NCBI GenBank assembly: GCA_964650485.1
Contig: CAZYTX010000070.1
Location: 1 to 16,059 of the forward strand
Direction of reading: 5' to 3'
DNA: 16,059 nt
Source of the DNA: CAZYTX01 sp964650485
Lineage (GTDB): Bacteria > RBG-13-61-14 > DATKZS01
The position numbers were made by a program, and so were the translations under genes. Under the pieces are notes generated by a model. It was not told the DNA's origin. It made no database searches and saw only the letters and a list, made by a program, of their open reading frames with translations. This document shows, in pieces, positions 6,809 through 14,094 of the stretch; positions within the stretch are counted from its first letter, which is position 1; every line of letters starts with the position of its first letter.

Positions 6809-7111
6809 TCAATGTGATTCCATTTTATCGGAGAGCTCTTTAGGACCTAGTCGCGGTATAGGGGGGCGAGAAAGCGGCCTTCGCTTTTTCGCGGCGTCAA
6901 AGACTGTCCGTAGAGGCGCGGCGCGAAAGCGATCAGCGAAAATTTGATCAAGCTTTCGCCCCGCGATCCGCTCGTCCGCCCTGTCTGACGCGACGGCACA
7001 GGCAGAAACAAATAGGCCGGTGCGATCAGATTCGATGTAAGCCTTGCCAAAAAGGCTGCCGCGGGTGACAATTGATCCAGGGAGATGTATTGACGGCAGG
7101 GATTTTTTCAT
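6809..7111 (-). CDS. unrecognised ORF, doubtful
   Basis: The 434 bases from 6808 to 7241 hold no gene I can name. A frame from an ATG at 7111 gives 100 residues, with a protein-like centre (VTRGSLFGKAYIESDRTGLF, RADERIAGRKLDQIFADRFR) and a basic C-terminus. No ribosome binding site is seen, and the same open frame extends further upstream antisense to the next gene. It ends where the helicase relic begins, so it may be another truncated fragment of the same scrambled region. An 11-bp hairpin with one wobble pair (6866-6892, loop gcctt) lies inside it. Confidence 0.25.
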   Translation of the reverse strand: MKKSLPSIHLPGSIVTRGSLFGKAYIESDRTGLFVSACAVASDRADERIAGRKLDQIFADRFRAAPLRTVFDAAKKRRPLSRPPIPRLGPKELSDKMESH

Positions 7112-7241
7112 ATTCGTTATCAAGGTGGGGCAGTCAAATCGCCTTCCTTTAATGCGGCAAAGGTTTATTAACAAGTGATCCGATTGCTTGTGTTGCCCGA
7201 TTAATGTCGTTCGATAAACGGAACTGGTTGAAAGGAGTAAA

Positions 7242-7925
7242 ATGGCGGATTCGGCACACCATATTGAAAAGGGCGATTCTGTCAAGATCAAGCGCGATGT
7301 GAAGCTTCCCGACTCGAAAGGTATCTGTATCGGCGGTTGGCAGGGCCGGGTAATAAGCATTGAAAAAATCAAAGGAGGCAAAACTCTGATTGATATTGAA
7401 TGGGACAGCATCACCTTGGAGGCGACGCCAATTGATTATATCAGAGAGTCTGAGGTTGAAGGTCTTGATTATACGCGGGTGTCTTTATACATTGATGAAG
7501 TCGAGCCGGCCCGCCCGCGGGATTCGGAAGAGGAAGCGCAGAATATTCGAGGACAGATGGCAAATTGGAGTTCTTTATTTTCACTGGGCGAAGCAGGAGA
7601 TCGAATACTGGAGGTAATAGGTCACTCCGACTTGAATGACAGGTTGAAGGTGCTCAATGTCTGGAAGGAACACCTTAATGAAGTTCTTTCTTCTCCGTTC
7701 GAGGCAAGGGTTGACGAGTTCCAGGAACGCGGTCCCTTCCGGGAGGGCGATGAAGTGAAAGTCTTGGGGATTGTAAAAGTCAACGAGTTAATGGGCGTCA
7801 TAGTCAAGATTAAACATGGCTGGCGGGGACGTAAATTTCCGCTTTGCGACTTGGAGGTTGCCGATAAAAAATCTCCGAATTATCTGCCGGTGAAGGATTA
7901 CCGGGTGTGGCTTGACAACTGTTGA
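7242..7925 (+). CDS. CcbP-like protein with two SH3-like domains
   Basis: Encodes 227 residues with a clear ribosome binding site (AAAGGAG, 5 bases before the ATG). The N-terminal 90 residues look like an SH3/KOW-type barrel (KGDSVKIKR, WQGRVISIE, IEWDSITLEA). The C-terminal 80 residues carry the pattern I associate with the CcbP calcium-binding family of cyanobacteria: ARVDEFQERGPFREGDEVKV, then KFPLCDLEV and SPNYLPVKDYRVW. CcbP in Anabaena buffers calcium during heterocyst formation, but distant members need not bind calcium, and several acidic residues cannot be checked here. Composition is more AT-rich than the housekeeping genes to the left. The stop falls about 45 bases before the start of the SEC-C gene, suggesting an operon. 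Confidence 0.66.
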   Translation: MADSAHHIEKGDSVKIKRDVKLPDSKGICIGGWQGRVISIEKIKGGKTLIDIEWDSITLEATPIDYIRESEVEGLDYTRVSLYIDEVEPARPRDSEEEAQNIRGQMANWSSLFSLGEAGDRILEVIGHSDLNDRLKVLNVWKEHLNEVLSSPFEARVDEFQERGPFREGDEVKVLGIVKVNELMGVIVKIKHGWRGRKFPLCDLEVADKKSPNYLPVKDYRVWLDNC

Positions 7926-7969
7926 CCGTTTGGCGTTTACACTTACAAGAATATGAGAAAGGAGGTGCT

Positions 7970-9301
7970 TTGAAAGTAGGCCGTAACGATCCCTGTCCGT
8001 GCGGCTCGGGCAAGAAGTACAAGAAGTGTTGCCTGGAAAAGGATGAGCAGTCGGCAAGGCGCGTGTCCGTGGCGGATGATGAATCAAGGCCTGATGATGA
8101 CGCCATTGCTGACGATGATTTCGGCACGGGCCTGGACTTCTCCGACGCCGGCCTGCGCAAGATGGCGCGGGAACAAGAGAAGCGGATGTCGAAAGAGCAG
8201 AAGCGGTGGAAGCGGTTCTGGGATGAACTTGGCGATGCCTCGCCGGATGAGAAGATCAGGATGGCGCTTTCGGTGATCGAGAATGAGCCCGGTTTTGACG
8301 GGGAGCTGGCTTTTATGCTCGTGGATGCTTTGTTAGTCCCCCTTCAAAAGGCGGGCCGGGCAAAGGACCTTGATGAAATCATCAGAAGGATAGAGGAGCT
8401 TCAGCCCGAGGCCTATACCAGCGAATCCGGGTGGATGAATTATTTCCGGGCGGGCAATGCCATGCTCCAAGAGGACGGTGACTTGCTCACGCCCGTCTTA
8501 GCCATGGCCCGGGAGCCGGACAAGGCCACAGATGAATTTTTCCGGATGATATACCGGCTCCAATACCATAATCGCACCTATGTGCTGCGCCAGGTTCTGC
8601 CGGAAGCCTGGCCTCATATCAAGGACTCTTCCGAGATCATGCAGTTCGGGATTGACGAGTTTCAAGACATGTGTTTATGTTTGGTTCTCGATAAACACCT
8701 GGAGAAAGATCCTGACCTCGACCCGAAGGACCCTGCCTTTTTGGAGGAGATCCTTCCCTATTATGACGGGGACAGGGAAAGGCTGAAAAAAATTGTCCTG
8801 CACTCGACCGGCAGAGAAAAGCAAAGATTGAAAACCGTGGTAGTTGAGGACCCCGAGGTTGAACGGAATGACTATATCTTTTTCCTTTCCTTGGATTTTA
8901 ACTATTTTCTCCATCATAATAAAGGATGGCCTCGCCCGCGGGGCCGGATGGCTCAAGACGAGATTTGCGAGTATTTATCCTGGCGGGAAAGGCAGGATGA
9001 TGAGCGCAAAGCAAAATCCGCAACCAGCCCTGTTCCCCTATTGCTCCCTGACCCTAAAAGCGTGGACCGGTTCCTGGCCAATCATCTCCCCTTCGTGGGG
9101 TCAAGGCCATACCAGGCCGTGACATTCTGCCAGGCCATTCCGCCCTGGTTCGAGTTCCTGGCGGAGAGGAAACTGGCGGAGCCTGCGAACCCCCCCCGCC
9201 TCTGGTCCGGCATCAGAAAGAAGCTCAAACCGCTTCCCAAGGCCCTGGAGTGGCATGTTTACGATCCGGTGATGTTCGCCGATCTCAAGGCCTTGCTGTA
9301 G
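7970..9301 (+). CDS. SEC-C zinc-motif protein
   Basis: Begins with a textbook SEC-C motif, VGRNDPCPCGSGKKYKKCC, whose four cysteines (C9, C11, C20, C21) bind zinc as at the SecA C-terminus, where the motif contacts SecB and ribosomes. The remaining 420 residues are acidic then helical and not recognised: an Asp-rich linker (about 35-60), a charged helical stretch and a tail ending EWHVYDPVMFADLKALL. The start is placed at TTG 7970 because AAAGGAGGT lies 4-5 bases upstream and the motif begins at once; the same frame is open from TTG 7922, which overlaps the preceding stop but has no site. Large SEC-C proteins of this kind are common in accessory regions and have no settled role. Probably cotranscribed with the CcbP-like gene. 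Confidence 0.8.
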   Translation: MKVGRNDPCPCGSGKKYKKCCLEKDEQSARRVSVADDESRPDDDAIADDDFGTGLDFSDAGLRKMAREQEKRMSKEQKRWKRFWDELGDASPDEKIRMALSVIENEPGFDGELAFMLVDALLVPLQKAGRAKDLDEIIRRIEELQPEAYTSESGWMNYFRAGNAMLQEDGDLLTPVLAMAREPDKATDEFFRMIYRLQYHNRTYVLRQVLPEAWPHIKDSSEIMQFGIDEFQDMCLCLVLDKHLEKDPDLDPKDPAFLEEILPYYDGDRERLKKIVLHSTGREKQRLKTVVVEDPEVERNDYIFFLSLDFNYFLHHNKGWPRPRGRMAQDEICEYLSWRERQDDERKAKSATSPVPLLLPDPKSVDRFLANHLPFVGSRPYQAVTFCQAIPPWFEFLAERKLAEPANPPRLWSGIRKKLKPLPKALEWHVYDPVMFADLKALL

Positions 9302-9323
9302 CATGGGCGGGGTACCCGGGCGA

Positions 9324-9493
9324 TCATTTTTTCTTCGGAGGATCGGTAAGCAGAGGCGAGCGCCGGGTCAATGCATCCAGCTCGCCGCGAAAGGCGTAAT
9401 CTTCCAGTGCCAGCAGAAAATCTCCCGGAGCAGAAGGAACGCCAATGCAGCTACGAAAATGACTGCAACAATCCTCAATGCCAAACCTTCCAT
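9324..9493 (-). pseudogene. small single-TM protein with one frameshift
   Basis: The ATG at 9493 has an excellent ribosome binding site (AGGAGGGG) and starts MEGLALRIVAVIFVAALAFLLL, a single membrane helix. In this frame the sequence then becomes unlikely (FCWHWKI) and stops at 9368 after 41 residues. In another frame from the same point a natural-looking tail appears: LLALEDYAFRGELDALTRR, then SPLLTDPPKKK, with a stop at 9324. The span from ATG to the second stop is 170 bases, one short of a whole number of codons, so a single lost base near the TTTT run around 9415-9420 would explain both halves. The intact form would be about 56 residues. The gene is 22 bases after the second DUF3293-like paralogue and on the same strand. 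Sequencing error is possible. Confidence 0.5.
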
Positions 9494-9515
9494 TTTCCCC
9501 TCCTGTTGTTTTCTA

Positions 9516-10439
9516 CTATTTCCGCAACAGGCTTACGTCGCCGGTATCGATTGCGTCACGAACTGCAGCGGGGCCGTACTTCCTCTTCAGCAACCTGTCT
9601 ATCTCTTGCCTGAGACTATAGTTATGATTCCAACTCCTCGGCTTTATGCCGAGGCCCAGGAACCTTGGTTTATCTTCTTCCTCGGACTCATCAAAGGCAA
9701 CGAGCTTGCCGCCGTATCGAACCTTCCCATGACTCTTCTGCATCTTCGCCTGTCTCCTGGTCTGACCCGCAAAAGGGCTGTCCTGGAAGCTGAAGACCCG
9801 GCTCCTCCATGCGGAATACCCGAACTCAAAGGTCCGGGTGGAAATCTTCTGTCCTATCCTCTCTTTCGTGCCCGGCTTGTGGTCACTGTCCCCACGACAG
9901 TAATAAAGGTAAATGCCGGTCTCGTCCCCGATGAGAACGGACTCCTGGAGAAATTTGTAGCCGAGGCGGTAGGCTTCTTCAGGCGGGATGCCGATCACGA
10001 ACAAGGTCTCCTCTGCGGCCTTTTTCTTTTCGCCTGTCTTCTCGTCCTTATACTCGTACCAGCCCTCCAATTCAATGAACGAGTAATCCTTCATAACCGC
10101 GCCGACGAGCTTACTCTGTTGCTTATTGTTGAAGGCACGCCACTCTTGATCTGGAAGTGCGCCCGGGTTCGGGTCGTCGTCGTCCAGGTAGCCGAGTTCC
10201 CGTGCAGCTACGTGCTTGGACACGAAAACAGTAATCAAGGCAAAAGGCTCGTCCGTTCGCCTGCTGATGTGGTCAAATATCCGGTTGAGGGAACTCTCGG
10301 TCATGCACGTCCCCTCTCGGATGATAACATCAAGGTATCGAGTCATGTACCGATCCCACTCGGACTCGCGCTTGCTATCCTCTCGCTCCTGTCTTTTCCT
10401 CTCCCTTATGGCTGCCCTTCCTTTTTCAGTCATCGTCAT
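9516..10439 (-). CDS. DUF3293-like protein, paralogue B
   Basis: A 307-residue soluble protein, clearly paralogous to the gene immediately upstream on the same strand. Shared blocks are DVIIREG (37-43), EPFALIT (64-70), NNKQQSKLVGAVMKDYSFIE (104-123), LEGWYEY (124-130), TLFVIGIPPEEA, ESVLIG, and a C-terminal signature LGLGIKPRSW ... DTGDVSLLRK. The order ITxF, NNK, LEGWY, LFVxG, QESVL resembles the core of DUF3293, small proteins seen in bacteria and phages. The assignment is by eye and unverified. The N-terminal 30 residues are charged and helical. The ATG at 10439 has AAAGGAG about ten bases upstream. The 15-base gap from paralogue A indicates one transcript. The catalytic role, if any, is unknown. 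Confidence 0.75.
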   Translation of the reverse strand: MTMTEKGRAAIRERKRQEREDSKRESEWDRYMTRYLDVIIREGTCMTESSLNRIFDHISRRTDEPFALITVFVSKHVAARELGYLDDDDPNPGALPDQEWRAFNNKQQSKLVGAVMKDYSFIELEGWYEYKDEKTGEKKKAAEETLFVIGIPPEEAYRLGYKFLQESVLIGDETGIYLYYCRGDSDHKPGTKERIGQKISTRTFEFGYSAWRSRVFSFQDSPFAGQTRRQAKMQKSHGKVRYGGKLVAFDESEEEDKPRFLGLGIKPRSWNHNYSLRQEIDRLLKRKYGPAAVRDAIDTGDVSLLRK

Positions 10440-10454
10440 TCTTCATCAACTCCT

Positions 10455-11348
10455 TTATCTTCGCAATATGCTAACGTCCCCCGTCTCGAAAGCCCTCGTC
10501 AATAACTCTGCGCTGTACCTTCGACGCAGTGCCTTGGAAACCAAGTCCCGATAAAGATAGTTCATCCCCCAGCTCTCGGCTCGCACCCCGAGCCCGAGGA
10601 GCTTGGGGTATTCATCGTCCTCGGTCCACTCGAAGTATTCCTCTCCCCCGTGCTTCTTTTGCAGACCGGGGACGCCGGTTCTTACCTTTGATTTTATCGT
10701 GTCTGCATCCGGGAGTTTCGGCTGAAAGCTGAAGGGACGGTTGCGCCAGACCGAGTATCCCTTCTTAAAGTTCATAGCCTGCAAGGTCTGGCCTATCAGT
10801 ATCCTCTTGCCGGGATCGCTCTCTTTGCAGAGGATCAACTGTATGCCGTCCTTGCTGCCGACCAGCACCGACTCCTGGTTGAACCTGTTGCCGAGCCGCA
10901 GAGCCTCTTGAGGCGGGATACCGATTACAAATAGCGATTCTTCCTTCTCCCGGTGACCGTCCTCGTACTCGTACCAACCTTCAAGCTGGATAAAAGAGTA
11001 ATCTTTCATAACCGCGCCTATAAGCTTGCTCTGGTGCTTGTTGTTATAAGCTCGATGGTCCTGATCCGGGAGGGCCTTCGGGTCCGGTTCCCCCTTATCG
11101 TCCACATAACCAAGCTCCCGTGCAGCTACACGCTTGGGGACAAAAGCCGTAATCAAGGCGAAAGGCTCCTCTTTCATCTGCTGGATATGGTCGAGTATCC
11201 GGTTGAAGGTCGCCTTGGTCATGCACTCGCCCTCACGGATAATAACGTCGAAGTACGCCTCACGGTCCCGGTTGTACTCGGCTTCCAGTTTTTTCTGGTT
11301 CCGTTTCCACCGCTCCGTTTCACTCTCGAATAACTTATCTTCCGTCAT
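10455..11348 (-). CDS. DUF3293-like protein, paralogue A
   Basis: First gene of the leftward transcript, 297 residues from the ATG at 11348. That start has GGAGG 4 bases upstream, unlike the TTG in the same frame at 11384. It shares long identical blocks with paralogue B: DVIIREGECMT, EPFALITAFVP, AARELGYVDD, SKLIGAVMKDYSFI, LEGWYEYEDG, SLFVIGIPPQEA and FNQESVLVG, plus the C-terminal LGLGVRAESWGMNY and FETGDVSILRR. The two differ most in the N-terminal helix, the middle insertion and the linker before the tail, which suggests an old duplication under continued constraint. Function unknown. It is divergent from the MoxR operon, with about 180 bases between starts; I found no convincing promoter in that gap for either direction. 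Confidence 0.77.
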   Translation of the reverse strand: MTEDKLFESETERWKRNQKKLEAEYNRDREAYFDVIIREGECMTKATFNRILDHIQQMKEEPFALITAFVPKRVAARELGYVDDKGEPDPKALPDQDHRAYNNKHQSKLIGAVMKDYSFIQLEGWYEYEDGHREKEESLFVIGIPPQEALRLGNRFNQESVLVGSKDGIQLILCKESDPGKRILIGQTLQAMNFKKGYSVWRNRPFSFQPKLPDADTIKSKVRTGVPGLQKKHGGEEYFEWTEDDEYPKLLGLGVRAESWGMNYLYRDLVSKALRRRYSAELLTRAFETGDVSILRR

Positions 11349-11530
11349 TCTTCCTCCACTCCTTTCTACCTTTCTAATCGACAAGCACGGGGTCCCTTTG
11401 TTCCAGACTTCTATAGACCCCTGAGATATCCTCCCAGGCTTGTTTTTAAGGTAGTCACCCCTGGTGTCAACGGTTGAGCAAGCGGGGGTTTACAATGTCT
11501 TCAAAAACCTGGAAGCAAGGAGGCAAGGGG

Positions 11531-12973
11531 ATGTTTGAGAAGCTGGGGATTTACGGCATGGAGAGGGTCGAGAGCGCGGTGCTCTCCGGGCTGGTGACCG
11601 GGGACCCGGTGCTGCTGATCGGCAGCCACGGCACGGGCAAGACGCTCTTGTGCCATAGGCTCGCCCAGGCCATGGGCATGGAGTTCTGGGCCTATGATGC
11701 GTCCAAGGCCCTGTTCGAGGACGTGCTCGGGTTCCCGGACCCGTCGAGCCTCGCCTCCGGCCGGGTCGAGTACGTGCCCACCTCAATCTCGATCTGGGGC
11801 AAGGAGTTCGTGCTGGTGGACGAGCTCTCCCGGGCCAACCCGTCCATGCAGAACAAGTGGCTGGAGGTCATCCGCTCGCGCAGGATCATGGGCAAGGGCC
11901 TCGACGGCCTCAAGTTCGTGATCGCGGCCATGAATCCGCCAACGTATATCGGCGCGCACCCCCTGGACGCGGCCCTTGCGGGCAGGTTCGCACTGGTCGT
12001 GCCTGTGCCCGAGGTGAGCGAGATGGAAAACGACGCCGTGTCCAGGATAGTGCAACAGGTCTCCGAGGACGACGCCCCCATGCTCGGGAAGCAAAAGAGG
12101 CGCCATCCCAGAGGAGCGGACCTTATGGGTTTTATCGAGGCATGCAGGGAGCGCGCGAACGGGATCTCCGCGACCGACCGCAACAAGCTCTCTGCCTATG
12201 TGATCGCTGTGAACCAGTTTCTGGCAAGCCGCGAGATCGCGCTGGACGGCCGGCGGCTGGGCATGGTGCACCGCAGCCTGCAGGCGTACCTCGCTGTCGA
12301 GGCCGAGAAGAACGGGGTGGCTAAAAGGTCGCTCCTTGCGCATGATGAAGCCATCTCGGAGTGCCTGTCTTTCACCATGCCATTCGCCGCGCTTGGCGAG
12401 AGCATGGCCGAGACCGCGATCAAGGGCGCGCACTTCCACGCCAAGGCCGCACTCGACGGCGGCAAGCCCAGGACCGTGGCCGTGCTTTCCGCGGACCCCA
12501 TGAAGGCTGCGGACGATTTCATAGAGAAGGCAAAAGAGATGCTGCCCGAGGAGCAGAAGTCGGCACTCACCAGGATACTGTCGAGAGCAAGGTCACAGGA
12601 GGACACCGAGCAGAAGGCGCCCGCGCTCCTGGCTGTGGTCGGCCTGGCAACAGCCGTTTGCGATGGACGGCTCAAGCTCGAGCCGGACGACCAGTACAGG
12701 GTGCTGGGATTCTTGCTCGAATCCACCATGATTGAGTCTGGAGCCGATTGCGGGGAAAGGCTCGGTAATATCTTCCGTGTGCTGAGGGAATTGTTGAAAA
12801 ATAACTCGGGAGCTGAACTCAGCGAGCCCGCGGCCTTCCTCGGGTTCCGGCTCGGGTGTATGTCGCAGGACCAAGGTGCAAGTATGCGAAACCAATACAT
12901 CGACGAGCAAGTGGCAGCAGACATATCCGCGGAGGTCTCGCGCATACTGAACAGTAAGGGAGGCTTGTCATGA
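11531..12973 (+). CDS. MoxR-type AAA+ ATPase
   Basis: First gene of a three-gene coupled operon. MoxR ATPases are ring-forming chaperone-like motors that act with von Willebrand A proteins to load metals, remodel or activate partners. Key motifs, numbered from ATG 11531: Walker A GSHGTGKT (31-38), Walker B FVLVDELSR (93-101), sensor 1 AAMNPP (132-137), and AALAGRF (148-153) with the arginine expected at a subunit interface. About 300 further residues form a long, mostly helical C-terminal region of unknown fold, longer than in simple MoxR proteins (about 320 residues). The start is chosen because AAGGAGG lies 7 bases upstream (11517-11523). In-frame ATG 11495 and TTG 11474 lack such a site, so the true protein is likely 480 residues. 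The stop overlaps the next ATG. Confidence 0.92.
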   Translation: MFEKLGIYGMERVESAVLSGLVTGDPVLLIGSHGTGKTLLCHRLAQAMGMEFWAYDASKALFEDVLGFPDPSSLASGRVEYVPTSISIWGKEFVLVDELSRANPSMQNKWLEVIRSRRIMGKGLDGLKFVIAAMNPPTYIGAHPLDAALAGRFALVVPVPEVSEMENDAVSRIVQQVSEDDAPMLGKQKRRHPRGADLMGFIEACRERANGISATDRNKLSAYVIAVNQFLASREIALDGRRLGMVHRSLQAYLAVEAEKNGVAKRSLLAHDEAISECLSFTMPFAALGESMAETAIKGAHFHAKAALDGGKPRTVAVLSADPMKAADDFIEKAKEMLPEEQKSALTRILSRARSQEDTEQKAPALLAVVGLATAVCDGRLKLEPDDQYRVLGFLLESTMIESGADCGERLGNIFRVLRELLKNNSGAELSEPAAFLGFRLGCMSQDQGASMRNQYIDEQVAADISAEVSRILNSKGGLS

Positions 12974-14094
12974 GGATCAGCGCATTCAGGGAAGTATATT
13001 CAAAACCAGGACTGTACGTGATGGAGTGCGCCTGGGTTAACGTGCCCATGGACACGATCTTCAAGCAGGAGATTGTCAGCAACAGCCTGCTGGAGATGCC
13101 CGGCATCCACTGGAGAAGGAACTGCGTGGGGAATGATTCGGACAGAGAGCTGATCCCCGCGCCCATACGTTTCCAGGTGAACGGTGATGAATTTAATTTG
13201 CATGAGGGGATGGTCTTTTACAGGTCTATCTCCGAGCTCGTCGAGTTCATCGCGGAAAAGGTTGACTTTGAATCAGAAGGCCCGCTTTCGGAGCTTGCGT
13301 CAAGGGCGCGCACCATTGACGGAAAGGTGGAGCGCTTTGTCATCGAGGATATTCTCGACCACGAAGAGCGCAGAAGAAAATCCAGATATTTTACGGAAAG
13401 ACCAAAGAGCCTGCCCTTGCAGAAGCTGTACTACGACAATATGAAGTCTGACTTTCACCAGGTATCATGCGGGAATGAGCGGGTTTTCGCCTTGAGACTG
13501 AATATGTTCATACCTGATCATATAGTCTTCGCCTTCGAGGAGTTCAGGGAAATTAACGGGTATAAGGCGCCCAGGTTCGTGTTGACCAAGCCTTTGATCG
13601 AGCATCATAACGGTGCATACGTGGAATACGCGGGTGTTCTGACATTCGACGGCGATAAGTATGAGTGGTGCAGGCACATGGACGACCTGCCCCCGGCGCT
13701 GCTCTCGGACCTGGACGAGCGGGGGAGCATGTACTACCTGTGCGATTTCGACATCCTGCCGATCGAGCACCTGGAGAGCTTCGCAATTGTGCGCGTGCCT
13801 CCGCGGGATGAGGTCAAGAGACTGGTGAAGGCCACAGGAGGACGTATCGAGCAGGAAGCGCCGCCGCACCCGCTCCTTGCAAACCCGGCGCTGGCCTTTG
13901 ACTCCCATTACCCCATCCCGATACCGGACGGCATAGAGGTGGTGGACTCGCCCGAGGCCGCGCTGTGGTTCCTCTCCCGCACGGTGAAGGGCATCTTCAT
14001 CCCCGGCCAGGCCGGCAGGATGTTCCCGGTGAGTAGAATACCGGAGCGGGAGTCCTTTCAATTGCTCACCAGGCCCCGGAGGTTTTCGCCATGA
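12970..14094 (+). CDS. unrecognised middle protein of the MoxR-vWA operon
   Basis: A 374-residue soluble protein that I cannot place in a family. It starts in an ATGA overlap with the ATPase stop and ends in an ATGA overlap with the next start, so its product is probably made in proportion to both partners. No signal peptide, membrane segment, Walker motif or HExxH is visible. Visible blocks include GIHWRRNCVGND near 45-56, a charged helix (DILDHEERRRKSRYF) near 127-141, WCRHMDDLPPALL near 233-245, and a Pro-rich stretch (IPIPDG) before a C-terminal region with SRTVKGIFIPGQAGRMFPVS. Position suggests an adaptor or substrate-recognition subunit, like the third member of MoxR-vWA ternary systems; this is inference from context. 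The first 600 bases are more AT-rich than the rest. Confidence 0.85.
   Translation: MRISAFREVYSKPGLYVMECAWVNVPMDTIFKQEIVSNSLLEMPGIHWRRNCVGNDSDRELIPAPIRFQVNGDEFNLHEGMVFYRSISELVEFIAEKVDFESEGPLSELASRARTIDGKVERFVIEDILDHEERRRKSRYFTERPKSLPLQKLYYDNMKSDFHQVSCGNERVFALRLNMFIPDHIVFAFEEFREINGYKAPRFVLTKPLIEHHNGAYVEYAGVLTFDGDKYEWCRHMDDLPPALLSDLDERGSMYYLCDFDILPIEHLESFAIVRVPPRDEVKRLVKATGGRIEQEAPPHPLLANPALAFDSHYPIPIPDGIEVVDSPEAALWFLSRTVKGIFIPGQAGRMFPVSRIPERESFQLLTRPRRFSP

Noticed and set aside
6866..6892. 11-bp hairpin as a transcription terminator
   Set aside because: No T tract follows on either strand, and it lies within an open frame whose codons account for it.
9303..10505. plus-strand open frame of 400 codons
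   Set aside because: Antisense to paralogue B, whose blocks are conserved in paralogue A; open only because of codon bias.
11462..11480. sigma54-like site before the MoxR operon
   Set aside because: The GG/GC spacing core is not met; the similarity is superficial.
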